Positions 9,518 through 18,041 of a DNA stretch of 64,000 nt are shown piece by piece (within the stretch, counting starts at the first letter, position 1; each line of letters starts with the position of its first letter). The translations under genes were made by a program, and so were the position numbers. Below the pieces are notes generated by a model. The model worked only from the letters and a program-made list of their open reading frames with translations. It did no database searches and was not told the DNA's origin. Source of the stretch: Synechococcus sp. CCY 0621 (GTDB lineage: Bacteria; Cyanobacteriota; Cyanobacteriia; PCC-6307; Cyanobiaceae); assembly GCF_019038465.1 (NCBI RefSeq), contig NZ_JAFKRH010000010.1:62001-126000 (forward strand), written 5' to 3'.

Positions 9518-9961
9518 ATGGCCGACGGCAACAGCCTGAACATCAAGCGATCGATCACGGTGCGAGCCGTGGTGACGCCGCGCTGGAAGGAGGATGCCGA
9601 GCGGGAGCTCAGCAATGCGCTCACCAATTTCGACCAGCAGCTGGCCCAGCTGGAGCAGGAGGGGCAGCGGCTGATCGACGAGATCCGCCGCCAGAGCGCC
9701 AATCCCCTCGATCCCCGGGTGCAGGAGCAGGTGGGCTCGGTGCAGCAGCAGGTGGCGGCCAAGCGGGCCGAGTTTGAGGAGCAGAAGCGCCAGGTGCTGG
9801 AACAGCAGCGCCAGGTGCGGGAACTGGAGATGGAGCAGGTGGTGGAGCAGGGGCAGATCGAGAGCTTCTGCGATGTCCAGGTGGGAGACAACCTGGTGCA
9901 GAAGCTGCAGGTGTCTGTGCTGGTGCGGGACGGTGTGATCGAGGCGATTGAGGGGGGCTGA
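9518..9961 (+). CDS. YlqD-family coiled-coil protein
   Basis: This 147-residue protein is conserved in cyanobacteria and Firmicutes, with no established function. It begins with a short beta-like part (LNIKRSITVRAVVTPRWKE). A long, charged and glutamine-rich coiled coil follows from roughly residue 25 to 110, and the end is a small beta region (VQVGDNLVQKLQVSVLVRDG). This architecture is that of YlqD. It lies between aas and pdhC on the same strand with short gaps. Confidence 0.75.
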   Translation: MADGNSLNIKRSITVRAVVTPRWKEDAERELSNALTNFDQQLAQLEQEGQRLIDEIRRQSANPLDPRVQEQVGSVQQQVAAKRAEFEEQKRQVLEQQRQVRELEMEQVVEQGQIESFCDVQVGDNLVQKLQVSVLVRDGVIEAIEGG

Positions 9962-10007
9962 TCCTTCCGCCGCCTAAAATCCCCCCCATCACAGAGGCAG
10001 TCCCCCG

Positions 10008-11351
10008 TTGGCCACCCACGAAATCTTCATGCCGGCCCTCAGCTCCACCATGACGGAGGGCAAGATCGTGGAGTGGCTCAAGAAGCCCGGTGAGCGCGTC
10101 GAACGGGGCGAGTCGGTGCTCGTGGTCGAGTCCGACAAGGCGGACATGGACGTGGAGGCTTTCCAGGAGGGCTTCCTGGCGGCTGTGCTGATGGAGGCGG
10201 GCAGCACCGCCCCGGTGGGTGAAACGATCGGCCTGATCGTGGAAACCGAAGCGGAGATCGCGGCGGCCAAGGCGGCCGCTCCCGCACCGGCAGCTGCCGC
10301 CGCGGCGGCTCCGGCTCCGGCGGCGCCTGCTGCCGTGCCCCCCACCCCGGCACCAGCGCCGGTGGCCCCAGCGCCCCCGGTGCCTGCCCCCGTCGCCGCT
10401 CCCCAGCCAGTGGCCGTGCCGGCCAGGGCCGGCGATGGCCGCGTCGTGGCCACCCCCCGGGCCCGCAAGCTTGCCGCCCAACTGGGGGTGGACCTGGCTG
10501 CCGTGCGGGGCAGTGGACCGAATGGCCGGATCCAGGCCGAGGATGTGGAACAGGCCACCGGCCAGCCCGTCAGCGTGCCGCGGGTGGCTGAGGGCACCGC
10601 TCCGGCGATGGCGGTCGCTGCGGGCAATGGCGCCGCCGCCGCTCCGGCCGCGCCAGCGGGCCAGGCCTTCGGCCGCGCCGGTGAAACGGTGGCCTTCAAC
10701 ACCCTGCAGCAGGCCGTCGTTCGCAACATGAACGCCAGCCTGGCGGTCCCCTGCTTCCATGTTGGCTACACAATCACCACCGACCGGCTCGACGCCTTCT
10801 ACAAGCAGGTGAAGGCCAAGGGCGTCACGATGACGGCCCTGCTGGCCAAGGCCGTCGGCCAGACCCTGGCCCGCCACCCCCAGCTCAACGCCTCGGCCAG
10901 CGACGCGGGCATGGCCTACCCGGCCTCCGTCAACGTGGCCGTGGCCGTCGCCATGGATGATGGCGGCCTGATCACCCCGGTGCTGGCCGCCGCCGACCGC
11001 ACCGACCTCTATTCGCTCTCCCGCCAGTGGGCCGATCTGGTGGCCCGCTCCCGCTCCAAGCAGCTCAAGCCGGAGGAGTACACCACCGGCACCTTCACCC
11101 TTTCCAACCTGGGCATGTTCGGCGTCGATCGCTTCGACGCGATCCTGCCCCCGGGCACCGGTGCGATCCTGGCGGTCGCCGCCTCCAGGCCCGTCGTCGC
11201 CGCCCTCAAGGACGGTTCAATCGCGGTGCGGCGCCAGATGCAGGTGAACCTCACCGCCGATCACCGCGTCATCTACGGCACCCATGCGGCGGCCTTCCTC
11301 AAGGATCTGGCCGACCTGATCGAGAACCGCCCCGAAAGTCTGGCCCTCTGA
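10008..11351 (+). CDS. pdhC: Pyruvate dehydrogenase E2, dihydrolipoyl acetyltransferase
   Basis: E2 transfers the acetyl group from its lipoyl arm to CoA in the pyruvate dehydrogenase complex. The 447-residue protein has one lipoyl domain (residues 1-78; lipoylated Lys in VESDKADMDVEAF) and an Ala/Pro-rich swinging linker (about 85-140). A peripheral subunit-binding domain follows (RARKLAAQLGVDLAAVRGSG), then the acyltransferase core with the catalytic His in LTADHRVIYG. Translation starts at TTG 10008, since ATHEIFMPALSSTM directly after it is the conserved cyanobacterial beginning and no ATG is nearby. The single lipoyl domain is normal for cyanobacteria. Confidence 0.93.
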   Translation: MATHEIFMPALSSTMTEGKIVEWLKKPGERVERGESVLVVESDKADMDVEAFQEGFLAAVLMEAGSTAPVGETIGLIVETEAEIAAAKAAAPAPAAAAAAAPAPAAPAAVPPTPAPAPVAPAPPVPAPVAAPQPVAVPARAGDGRVVATPRARKLAAQLGVDLAAVRGSGPNGRIQAEDVEQATGQPVSVPRVAEGTAPAMAVAAGNGAAAAPAAPAGQAFGRAGETVAFNTLQQAVVRNMNASLAVPCFHVGYTITTDRLDAFYKQVKAKGVTMTALLAKAVGQTLARHPQLNASASDAGMAYPASVNVAVAVAMDDGGLITPVLAAADRTDLYSLSRQWADLVARSRSKQLKPEEYTTGTFTLSNLGMFGVDRFDAILPPGTGAILAVAASRPVVAALKDGSIAVRRQMQVNLTADHRVIYGTHAAAFLKDLADLIENRPESLAL

Positions 11352-11354
11352 TCC

Positions 11355-12614
11355 ATGGCTGTTGTCGAGGCGTTTCCCTCGGCGGATCCGCCTGACGACC
11401 AGTTCGCTGATCCGACGATGCAGGCTGGCGAGTCTGGCCCGACGCGGTCCACCCCCGCGCTGTCCGCTGATCTAGATCCGGATCTGCGGCTCTCCAGCTA
11501 CGACTTCATCCTTCCTGAGGGCGCCATCGCCCAGCGGCCGGTGGAGCCCCGCCATGCCGCGCGGCTGCTGGCCGTCGAGCCCTCTGGAGTACCGGCTCCC
11601 GGGGCCCTGCATCGGACCGTCTGGGACCTGCAGCACGAGCTCCACAGTGGCGATCTGCTGGTGGTGAACGACACCCGCGTGCTTCAGGCGCGGCTGACGG
11701 CGCGGCGCGCCTCGGGTGGCTCGGTGGAGCTGCTGGTGCTGCAACCCCGGCAGCGAACCGCCAGCGGAGAGGGCGAGGACAGCTGCTGGCTCTGCCTGGC
11801 CCGGCCGGCCAGGCGCCTGAGGCCGGGCGACGTGCTCCAGCTGGAGGCGCCTGGTCAGCCGGCGCTTGATCTGCCCGTTGAGGCTATCGATGCGGCCAGC
11901 GGCGGCCGGGTGATCCGCTTTCCGCCCGAATGCACCAACGCCGAGCGCATCGAGGGGTTGCTGGCGCGCTACGGCACCATGCCGCTGCCGCCCTACATCC
12001 ACGAGCACGACGATTCCGACCGCAGCCGCTACCAGACCCGCTATGCCCAGCGCCCCGGGGCGGTGGCCGCCCCCACGGCGGGCTTGCACCTGAGCGATGA
12101 GCTGCTGGCGGTCCTGGCCGATCGGGGGGTGACGATCGCCCGGATCACACTGCACGTGGGCCTCGGCACCTTCCGCCCGGTGGAGCAGGAGGACCTCACG
12201 GACCTGGAGCTCCATGACGAATGGGTCGAGGTGGGCCCCGAGGTGGTGTCAGCTGTGGAGCGGGCCCGCAGCGGCGGCCATCGGGTGATCGCGATCGGTA
12301 CCACCAGCGTGCGGGCGCTCGAAGGGGTGGCAGCCCTTCATGGCGGCACGCTGGCCCCCTACATCGGTCCGGTGAGTCTGGTGATTCAGCCCGGCTTCCG
12401 CTTCCAGGTGGTGCAGGGGCTGCTCACGAACTTCCACCTGCCCCGCTCCTCACTGCTCCTGCTGGTGAGCGCGATGCTGGGCCGCGAGCGGCTGCTCGCT
12501 CTCTACGGCGAGGCGATCGAGAGCGGCTATCGCTTCTTCTCCTACGGCGATGCCATGTGGATTGCACCGAAGGCGGTGCTCAGCTCAGCCGCTCCACCCC
12601 CGCAAACAGGCTGA
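11355..12614 (+). CDS. queA: tRNA preQ1(34) S-adenosylmethionine ribosyltransferase-isomerase
   Basis: QueA transfers and isomerises the ribosyl moiety of SAM onto preQ1 in tRNA, giving epoxyqueuosine, the penultimate step of queuosine synthesis. Conserved parts are [82 protein letters not shown] and the end [12 protein letters not shown]. About 48 residues precede the family's usual beginning at LRLSSYDF, so the true start may be an internal Met. The 3' end overlaps the convergent VapC-like gene by 35 bases. Confidence 0.92.
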   Translation: MAVVEAFPSADPPDDQFADPTMQAGESGPTRSTPALSADLDPDLRLSSYDFILPEGAIAQRPVEPRHAARLLAVEPSGVPAPGALHRTVWDLQHELHSGDLLVVNDTRVLQARLTARRASGGSVELLVLQPRQRTASGEGEDSCWLCLARPARRLRPGDVLQLEAPGQPALDLPVEAIDAASGGRVIRFPPECTNAERIEGLLARYGTMPLPPYIHEHDDSDRSRYQTRYAQRPGAVAAPTAGLHLSDELLAVLADRGVTIARITLHVGLGTFRPVEQEDLTDLELHDEWVEVGPEVVSAVERARSGGHRVIAIGTTSVRALEGVAALHGGTLAPYIGPVSLVIQPGFRFQVVQGLLTNFHLPRSSLLLLVSAMLGRERLLALYGEAIESGYRFFSYGDAMWIAPKAVLSSAAPPPQTG

Positions 12615-12969
12615 ACGCTGGATCGGTCGTCGCGAGGACCAGCTCCTGCTGCGCTGCCTGGGCAGCCAGGATGCGGTCAAACGGATCCCTGTGGTCGACC
12701 TGCCAGAGGCCAGCGCGTAGGGCGGCCTCGCCGCTGATCGGCAGTTCGGTGGCGGCCAGGCCATGAATCGCCTGGTGGTAGTTGTGCACGACAGAGGCCG
12801 CATGGGCCAGTTTGCCCAACCGCCATTTGGTGGCGATTTCCCAGGCGCTGGCGGCACTGACCAGCAGCTCGTGGCGGCTGTCCTCAAGGGTCCCGCGTAG
12901 GTGGGACGAGAGTTTGTGGGGTTCAAGCACGGCCCAAAGCAGCACGTGGGTATCGAGCAGCAGCCTCAT
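12580..12969 (-). CDS. PIN-domain toxin, VapC-like
   Basis: This is a 129-residue PIN-domain protein, the family of VapC toxin ribonucleases. The acidic active-site residues are recognisable: Asp in [10 protein letters not shown] at the N-terminus, Glu in [11 protein letters not shown] near 44, and Asp in [13 protein letters not shown] near 93-97. The closing ATTDPAF matches the C-terminal acidic position. It starts in an ATGA overlap with the Phd/YefM-type antitoxin upstream, the standard coupled layout of type II toxin-antitoxin pairs. Expected activity is cleavage of RNA when the antitoxin is lost; the target is unknown. Confidence 0.85.
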   Translation of the reverse strand: MRLLLDTHVLLWAVLEPHKLSSHLRGTLEDSRHELLVSAASAWEIATKWRLGKLAHAASVVHNYHQAIHGLAATELPISGEAALRAGLWQVDHRDPFDRILAAQAAQQELVLATTDPAFSLFAGVERLS

Positions 12970-13244
12970 ACGCCCCAGCTCTGAAGCTCGTCCTCCGGCA
13001 GGGGATCGAAGAAGCTCTCATCCACGGACCCCTGCATGAAGCCCAGCTGGCGTCGGGGTTCGGGGTCGAGAGGAATCAGCTGGGCACAGGGTTTGCCATT
13101 GCGAGCCAGGACGATTCGCTCGCCGCTGGCCACCCTCGCCAGCAGGGCCGAGAGGTGGGTTTTGGCCTCCTGCACATTCACGGTCCTGACGGCCGCTGTC
13201 CTGTTGGCCGCCTGTCTGTCGGTTCGCGGCCGGGAGGCGGGCAT
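12966..13244 (-). CDS. Phd/YefM-type antitoxin
   Basis: This is the antitoxin partner of the PIN toxin. The core TVNVQEAKTHLSALLARVASGERIVLARNGKPCAQLIPL is the Phd/YefM DNA-binding and dimerisation domain. It is followed by a C-terminal tail (DESFFDPLPEDELQSW) that would wrap the toxin. The start is set at ATG 13244, giving a 92-residue protein. A GTG at 13181-13179, directly before the conserved VNVQEAK, is an equally plausible start. An inverted repeat 10-30 bases upstream of the ATG is a good autoregulatory operator candidate. Confidence 0.8.
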   Translation of the reverse strand: MPASRPRTDRQAANRTAAVRTVNVQEAKTHLSALLARVASGERIVLARNGKPCAQLIPLDPEPRRQLGFMQGSVDESFFDPLPEDELQSWGV

Positions 13245-13253
13245 GGATATCTG

Positions 13254-13274
13254 GTCTGGTTTGTCTGACCAGAC
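13254..13274. promoter_or_regulatory. Inverted repeat, candidate antitoxin operator
   Basis: The sequence has 6-base arms GTCTGG and CCAGAC separated by nine bases, just upstream of the antitoxin ATG. Phd/YefM antitoxins usually bind palindromes in their own promoter, so an operator role is inferred. It touches the stop codon of the small upstream ORF. Confidence 0.4.
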
Positions 13275-13411
13275 TAACTTGGCTTCGGGTCGGAACAGGC
13301 CCCGGCAGGAGCGGTGCAAGCGCCCTTGGGCTCCTTCATCAGCGTTTGGAAGCCGCCGAAATCCGCGTCGATCCTGTCGACCGGGGAGCCGATGGGATTG
13401 ACCGGCGCCAT
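13274..13411 (-). CDS. Possible 45-residue peptide with two cysteines
   Basis: This ORF starts at ATG 13411-13409, preceded by a good ribosome site (CAGGAG, about eight bases upstream), and ends at TAG 13276-13274. The product begins MAPVNPIGSPVDRIDADFGG and ends GACTAPAGACSDPKPS, with two Cys near the end. It is on the same strand as, and about 30 bases upstream of, the antitoxin gene. No family is recognised. The layout (amphipathic start, small-residue and Cys-containing end) would fit a small secreted or modified peptide, but this is only a guess, and the ORF could be non-coding. Confidence 0.35.
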   Translation of the reverse strand: MAPVNPIGSPVDRIDADFGGFQTLMKEPKGACTAPAGACSDPKPS

Positions 13412-13459
13412 CGCTACAACTCCTGAGGAGAAGGCAAGGGGAGCTGGCTGGTGGTGGAG

Positions 13460-13593
13460 TTAGCTGATGAGGGAGCGATCGATTTTGAGAATGTCGAAGC
13501 TGAAGTGCTGCAGGTAGGAGAGGGAGGCGTAGCCGGTGCCGAAGTCGCCGATGGCGATGCGGATTCCATGCTGCTGGAGATTGTTGTCAAATG
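13460..13593 (-). pseudogene. EAL-domain (cyclic-di-GMP phosphodiesterase) fragment
   Basis: Minus-strand reading gives about 43 residues, including [20 protein letters not shown] and FDILKIDRS, ending at TAA 13462-13460. This is the part of an EAL domain containing the DDFGTGYSSL and KIDRSF motifs. The first of the paired metal-binding aspartates is replaced by Gly (IGDFGTGY). Nothing of the rest of the domain is present, and the sodB terminator lies directly upstream, so this is a relic. Confidence 0.75.
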
Positions 13594-13597
13594 AAAA

Positions 13598-13620
13598 GCC
13601 CCTGTCCACTGGACAGGGGC
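13598..13620 (-). terminator. Intrinsic terminator of sodB
   Basis: A perfect 10-base stem (GCCCCTGTCC / GGACAGGGGC) with a 3-base loop is followed on the minus strand by TTTTCATTT. It lies 31 bases downstream of the sodB stop. Confidence 0.85.
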
Positions 13621-13651
13621 CTGAGGAGATGGGTTGGAAAAGAGGCCGTGA

Positions 13652-14251
13652 TCAGGCGGCGGCCAGGTTCGCCGCCACAAAGTCCCAGTTGACCAGCTTG
13701 TCGAGGTAGGTGGTCATGTAGTCGGGACGGCGGTTCTGGTAGTCGAGGTAATAGGCGTGCTCCCACACATCCATGGTGAGCAGGGCCTTCTGGCCATGGG
13801 CCAGGGGCAGGTCGGCGTTGGCGGTCTTGGTGATCTTCAGGGTGCCACCATCCAGCACCAGCCAGGCCCAGCCGCTGCCGAACTGGGTGGCGCCGGCGGT
13901 CTTGAACTGCTCGCTGAAGGCCTCGAAGCTGCCGAAGTCGGCGGCGATCTTGTCGGCCAGGGCGCCGCTGGGGGCGCCGCCGCCACCGGGCTTGATGCAC
14001 TGCCAGTAGAAGCTGTGGTTCCAGACCTGGGCGGCGTTGTTGAACACGCCCGCCTTGGTGGCGTCACCGGCGACGGCCAGGATCACCTCTTCGAGGCTCT
14101 TGGCTTCGAGGTCACCGCCTTCGATCAGCTTGTTGAGGTTGGTGACGTAGGCGGCGTGGTGCTTGCCGTGGTGGAACTCGAGGGTCTGCCGGGAAATGTG
14201 GGGCTCGAGTGCGTCGAGGCCGTAGGGCAGTTCGGGCAGCTGGTGAGCCAT
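13652..14251 (-). CDS. sodB: Iron superoxide dismutase
   Basis: This 199-residue enzyme dismutates superoxide to hydrogen peroxide and oxygen. The metal ligands are visible: His near 27 (EFHHGKHHAAYV), His in VWNHSFYW near 75, and Asp and His in DVWEHAYYLDYQNRRPDY near 157-161. The GGGGAPSG stretch and AQVWNHSF point to the iron rather than manganese subtype. There is no signal peptide, so it is cytosolic, as expected for protection of photosynthetic iron-sulphur centres. A strong intrinsic terminator follows, indicating a monocistronic transcript. Confidence 0.93.
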   Translation of the reverse strand: MAHQLPELPYGLDALEPHISRQTLEFHHGKHHAAYVTNLNKLIEGGDLEAKSLEEVILAVAGDATKAGVFNNAAQVWNHSFYWQCIKPGGGGAPSGALADKIAADFGSFEAFSEQFKTAGATQFGSGWAWLVLDGGTLKITKTANADLPLAHGQKALLTMDVWEHAYYLDYQNRRPDYMTTYLDKLVNWDFVAANLAAA

Positions 14252-14320
14252 GGAAAACGTTTGTGGTGTCGAGGCATTGTAACGATCGTCACCCGATGCC
14301 TGGCCGCCGGGCGCCGGTGC

Positions 14321-14971
14321 TCAGCCCTTGATCTCCAGCAGTTCCACCTCGAACACCAGGGTGGCATTGGGGGGGATCACGCCACCGGCGCCACGCTCGC
14401 CGTAGGCCAGATCGGGCGGGATGACCAGCTTGCGCTTGCCGCCCACCTTCATCCCGGCCACGCCCTCGTCCCAGCCCCGGATCACACGGCCGGCGCCGAG
14501 GGGAAAGCTGAACGGACCACGGCCGTAGCTGCTGTCGAACTCCTTGCCGCTGGTGAGGGTGCCGCGGTAGTTGACCACCACGGTCTGGCCGCTCTTGGCT
14601 TCGGGGCCTTCGCCCAGGGCCAGGTCGGTGATGCGCAGCCCGCTGGGGGTGGTGCGCTCGGTGGGGGAGACGAGCTCCCCGCCCAGGGCCGCAGCGCCGC
14701 TGGAGGCCATTTCGGCGCTGGAGGAATCTGGGGCCATGGTGAACAGGGTGGGGTTGGGGACGTCGGGGTCGAGTTCAAGGGGCGCCGCCACAGCGGGGCG
14801 GGCCTCCGGTGCGGTGGGGGCAGGGCCGGAGCGGGCCAGCGCCTGCTGAACGCCAGCGTCGGCGGGGGCCGGCGCAGCCGCTTCCACCACCGAGGGGGAC
14901 ACCAGCTGGCTCACCAGGGCGAGCATCAGGCAGGCCACACAGACGAACGAGCTGATCAGGATGTCGCGCAT
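14321..14971 (-). CDS. FKBP-type peptidyl-prolyl cis-trans isomerase, exported
   Basis: This 216-residue protein has an N-terminal hydrophobic export signal (residues 5-30, ending SPSVVEAAA) and an Ala/Pro-rich linker. The C-terminal FKBP domain (about 105-216) shows [57 protein letters not shown] and [16 protein letters not shown]. These hold the standard catalytic-pocket residues. It probably assists folding in the periplasm or thylakoid lumen. The gene is unlinked to sodB except by orientation. Confidence 0.9.
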   Translation of the reverse strand: MRDILISSFVCVACLMLALVSQLVSPSVVEAAAPAPADAGVQQALARSGPAPTAPEARPAVAAPLELDPDVPNPTLFTMAPDSSSAEMASSGAAALGGELVSPTERTTPSGLRITDLALGEGPEAKSGQTVVVNYRGTLTSGKEFDSSYGRGPFSFPLGAGRVIRGWDEGVAGMKVGGKRKLVIPPDLAYGERGAGGVIPPNATLVFEVELLEIKG

Positions 14972-15009
14972 GCGGAAAGTCCCTGGATGGGGCGATTCTG
15001 CCAGTGCGA

Positions 15010-15351
15010 TCAGTCGCTGCTTTCGCCGTTGTTCTGGCGCTGTCGCAGGGCCTGTTCCAGGCGATCAATGCGGCCACGCAGTTCGTCCAGCTCCCGCTGG
15101 CGGGCCAGGCCCAGGTCCTGCAGCAGCTGGTCGCGGTTGCGCTCCAGCTGGCGTTCCGCCTGCTGTTCCACCTCCGGCGTCTCGCCCCGCAGGGCGCGCA
15201 TCACATCCTCCACCAGCGCGGAGGCGTGGTTGGGGTCGAGGCGGCCGCTGCTCACCCATTCCTGGCTGACGTACTTGAGCCGGTCGGCCACCAGCGAGGT
15301 GGTGCCGAGGCCGCGCAGCAGCAGCATCTGCAGCAGATTGCCCTGGTCCAT
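15010..15351 (-). CDS. Small coiled-coil protein, phasin-like
   Basis: This 113-residue protein starts [20 protein letters not shown] at ATG 15351-15349, with AAGGAAA as ribosome site. The longer upstream open frame is only antisense of lnt. The first half is a small helical domain; residues 65-105 form a heptad-rich coiled coil ([14 protein letters not shown] and following). The overall form resembles PhaF/phasin-like or DUF-type coiled-coil proteins of cyanobacteria, with no catalytic features. Function unknown. Confidence 0.7.
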   Translation of the reverse strand: MDQGNLLQMLLLRGLGTTSLVADRLKYVSQEWVSSGRLDPNHASALVEDVMRALRGETPEVEQQAERQLERNRDQLLQDLGLARQRELDELRGRIDRLEQALRQRQNNGESSD

Positions 15352-15416
15352 GAAAAAGTTTCCTTGGAGGAACAGCGTCACTGTCTCGACCTTGGCGCCT
15401 CCAGCGCCGACTGACC

Positions 15417-16898
15417 ATGGGCAATGACCGTCGTGCCGGTTGGGCCATCGCCGGGGCCGCCGGGCTCCTGGCGGGGGTGGCCTTGCCGCCCCTGGGCTGG
15501 CCCTGGTTGCTCTGGCCCGGCCTGATCGTGCTCTGGTCCCTGACGGCGAGTCGCGGTGGCACTGCACCGTCCAGGTTCTGGCGCGGCGGGCTGTGGGGGC
15601 TGGCGGCGGTGCTGGTGAGCCACCGCTGGCTGCTCTGGCTCCACCCCCTCGACTGGATTGGCGTTCCCGGCCCGCTGAGCCTGCCGATCTGCCTGGCGCT
15701 GTGGCTGGCCATCGGTCTGACCGCCGGTCTGCTGGTGGGGGCCTGGACGGTGCTGGTGGGCCGACTCGAGCCCGCACGGCCCAGCACGGCGCTGCTGGCG
15801 GCGACCCTGTGGGGGCTGGCCGAGGTGCTGCTGGCCCGCGGTCCCCTGTTCTGGCTGGGGCTGGGGGTGGCGTCGCTGCCGGGGGATCGGGCCCTGGCGG
15901 GTCTGGCGGCCCTGGGGGGAGCCGGGCTGCTTGCAGCGGTTCAGCTGCTGATCAGCTGGGGGCTGTGGCGCACGGTGACGGCGACGGCCCGACCGCTGCG
16001 CCGGGCAGGCGTGACCCTGGTCCTGGTTCTGGCGGCCCATCTCCTGGGCCTGGCGCTCCTCGGCGCCGTCGCCGTCGCGGACGGGCCGGTGGAGCGGTGG
16101 CTGGTTCTCCAGCCGGCCACCCCCACCCGCCAGAAGTTTCTGCCGGAGCAGCAGCGGCGCTTGCTGCGCCAGCTGGCCGCGGCCCAGCGGCAGGCCCTGC
16201 TCCCTGAGGACGCGCCGGCGCCGATGGCGATCACGGGGCTGCTGCTGCCCGAAGGGGCGCTGGCCCTGGGCCAGCCCCTGCCGGAGCCGGCGACCGTGGA
16301 GGTGCTCAGTGGCGGCTTCCGCCGTGAGGGTCTCGAGCAGCGCAGCAGCGTGCTGCGCTTCGCGCCCGGCGCGTGGCTGCCCAGCAGCTGGATCGACAAG
16401 CACCGGGTGGTGCCGCTCGGGGAGTGGGTGCCGCTGGCGGGGCTGTGGCGCTGGAGCGGATTGTCGGCGGTGGGTGGGATCGAGCCGGGGGCGGCCTCCC
16501 GGCTGCTGGACCGTCCGGGCGGGCCGGTGGGGGTGGCCATCTGCTACGAGATCTCCGATGGTGCCGCCCTGGCGGCCGCCAGCAGGGAGGGGGCCCGCTG
16601 GCTGCTGGCGACGGCCAATCTGGATCCCTATCCGTTGATGCTGCAGGGGCAGTTCCGGGCGCTGGCCCAGCTGCGGGCGATCGAGACCGGCCGCTGGCTG
16701 ATCAGTGCGGCCAATACGGGCCCGAGCCTGGTGGTCGATGCCCATGGGCGGATCGGAGACCAGCTGCCGGCCGGCCGGCCTGGCTCCGGGATCCTCACGG
16801 TGCGGCAGCGCTCCGCCCTGACGCCCTACGCCAGCTGGGGAGAGTGGCCCCTGCTGGGGATCGCCGCTGTGGCTGGCCTCTGGCGCTGGCGCTTCTGA
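15417..16898 (+). CDS. lnt: Apolipoprotein N-acyltransferase
   Basis: Lnt adds the third acyl chain to the N-terminal cysteine of lipoproteins. The 493-residue protein has about six membrane helices in its first 215 residues and a nitrilase-fold domain afterwards. The catalytic triad is visible: Glu in LLLPEGALALG (about 280), Lys in WIDKHRVVPLGEWVP (about 328) and Cys in VAICYEISDG (about 378). The C-terminal anchoring helix is short. It is divergent from the small coiled-coil gene, with 65 bases between the starts. Confidence 0.88.
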   Translation: MGNDRRAGWAIAGAAGLLAGVALPPLGWPWLLWPGLIVLWSLTASRGGTAPSRFWRGGLWGLAAVLVSHRWLLWLHPLDWIGVPGPLSLPICLALWLAIGLTAGLLVGAWTVLVGRLEPARPSTALLAATLWGLAEVLLARGPLFWLGLGVASLPGDRALAGLAALGGAGLLAAVQLLISWGLWRTVTATARPLRRAGVTLVLVLAAHLLGLALLGAVAVADGPVERWLVLQPATPTRQKFLPEQQRRLLRQLAAAQRQALLPEDAPAPMAITGLLLPEGALALGQPLPEPATVEVLSGGFRREGLEQRSSVLRFAPGAWLPSSWIDKHRVVPLGEWVPLAGLWRWSGLSAVGGIEPGAASRLLDRPGGPVGVAICYEISDGAALAAASREGARWLLATANLDPYPLMLQGQFRALAQLRAIETGRWLISAANTGPSLVVDAHGRIGDQLPAGRPGSGILTVRQRSALTPYASWGEWPLLGIAAVAGLWRWRF

Positions 16899-16923
16899 AG
16901 GACCTCAGGACTTCGGCCGAGCT

Positions 16924-17985
16924 TCAGGCGGCCTGGGCCTGGGCTGTGGCCCGCTCCAGATAGAGGGTCTGGGTGGGATAGGCGAAGGCGATGGCCTGCT
17001 CCTCGAAACGGCTGAGGATGCCGAGGTTGATCTTCTGCTGCAGATCGAGAAACAGCACCATGTCGCCATCGGGGACGAAGAACACGAACTCGAATTCCAG
17101 GGCGCTGTCGGTGAAGCCGGTGAAGTGGCAGCGGTCGAATTCGGCGGGAGGATGGTCGTTAACGACCCGGGCCACGAGCTCGGGGATGGCGGCCACCTGC
17201 TCCACGGGCGTCTGGTAGACCACGCCGATGGTGTGGGCCACCCGCCGCCGTGGCAGGTCACCGAAGTTGCGGATGGTCTGGGTCAGCAGCTCCTCGTTGC
17301 TGATCACGATCCGCTCACCGCTCAGGCTGCGGATGATCGAGGAGCGCAGTCCCACCCGTTCCACCGGCCCGAGCACGTCGCCGAAAACGATGAAGTCGCC
17401 GATGTGGAAGGGCTCATCCAGCAGGATCGTGATGTAGTTGATGAAGTTGGTGAACGGGCCCCGCAGGGCCAGGCCGAGGCCGATGCCGGCGCCGGCCAGG
17501 GAGGCATAGACGGCCCCCAGCTCCACCCCCTGGTTCTGGAAAAACACCAGCAGGCCGATGATCCAGATGATCGTGCGGATCATGGGGGCCAGCCCATTGA
17601 GGGTGGCCAGCTGTTCGTGGCGCCCCAGCCGCAGCATCGATCGATTGAGCAGCAGCAGCAGCGTTCTGTTGACCAGCCGCACCACCAGCAGGATCGCCAC
17701 CAGAAAAACGGCACCCCCCACGAACCGGTGCGGTCCCTGGTCGAACGTCAGGCCGTCCCAGCCCCTGACGACGGTCTGCCAGCCCCAGAAGAACATGGCC
17801 AGATACCCGAGGGGGGCGATGGTGCCGAGCACCAGCCGCATCAGGGTGTCGTCGGTGCTGCTGGCGGTGCGGCGGGTGATCCGCCTCAGGAAGCGCCCCA
17901 GCAGCATCGTCACCAGCCAGACGACGGCCGAGCCCGCCACAAACTGGATCGTGGCCGTGAGGAACGTGACGCCGAGGGTCGTCAT
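16924..17985 (-). CDS. MscS-family mechanosensitive channel (short)
   Basis: This is a channel protein of about 353 residues. The start is taken at ATG 17985 (MTTLGVTFLTATIQFVAGS), since the eight residues before it are not conserved-looking. It has about four to five N-terminal membrane helices, then the pore-lining helix GAGIGLGLALRGPFTNFINY. The MscS beta domain starts LLDEPFHIGDFIVFGDVLGPVERVGLRSS and continues into the alpha-beta vestibule. It would open on membrane tension or serve as an ion leak valve. A second, larger MscS gene follows upstream on the same strand. Confidence 0.88.
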   Translation of the reverse strand: MTTLGVTFLTATIQFVAGSAVVWLVTMLLGRFLRRITRRTASSTDDTLMRLVLGTIAPLGYLAMFFWGWQTVVRGWDGLTFDQGPHRFVGGAVFLVAILLVVRLVNRTLLLLLNRSMLRLGRHEQLATLNGLAPMIRTIIWIIGLLVFFQNQGVELGAVYASLAGAGIGLGLALRGPFTNFINYITILLDEPFHIGDFIVFGDVLGPVERVGLRSSIIRSLSGERIVISNEELLTQTIRNFGDLPRRRVAHTIGVVYQTPVEQVAAIPELVARVVNDHPPAEFDRCHFTGFTDSALEFEFVFFVPDGDMVLFLDLQQKINLGILSRFEEQAIAFAYPTQTLYLERATAQAQAA

Positions 17986-18041
17986 GGGTTCTTGGTCGGC
18001 TCTTGACACCTTTGCACAGGCGGTCGGTGGACCGACGCGCC

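Noticed and set aside
13757-15427. Open frame of 556 codons on the plus strand
   Set aside because: Antisense to sodB, the FKBP gene and the small coiled-coil gene; no domain-like sequence.
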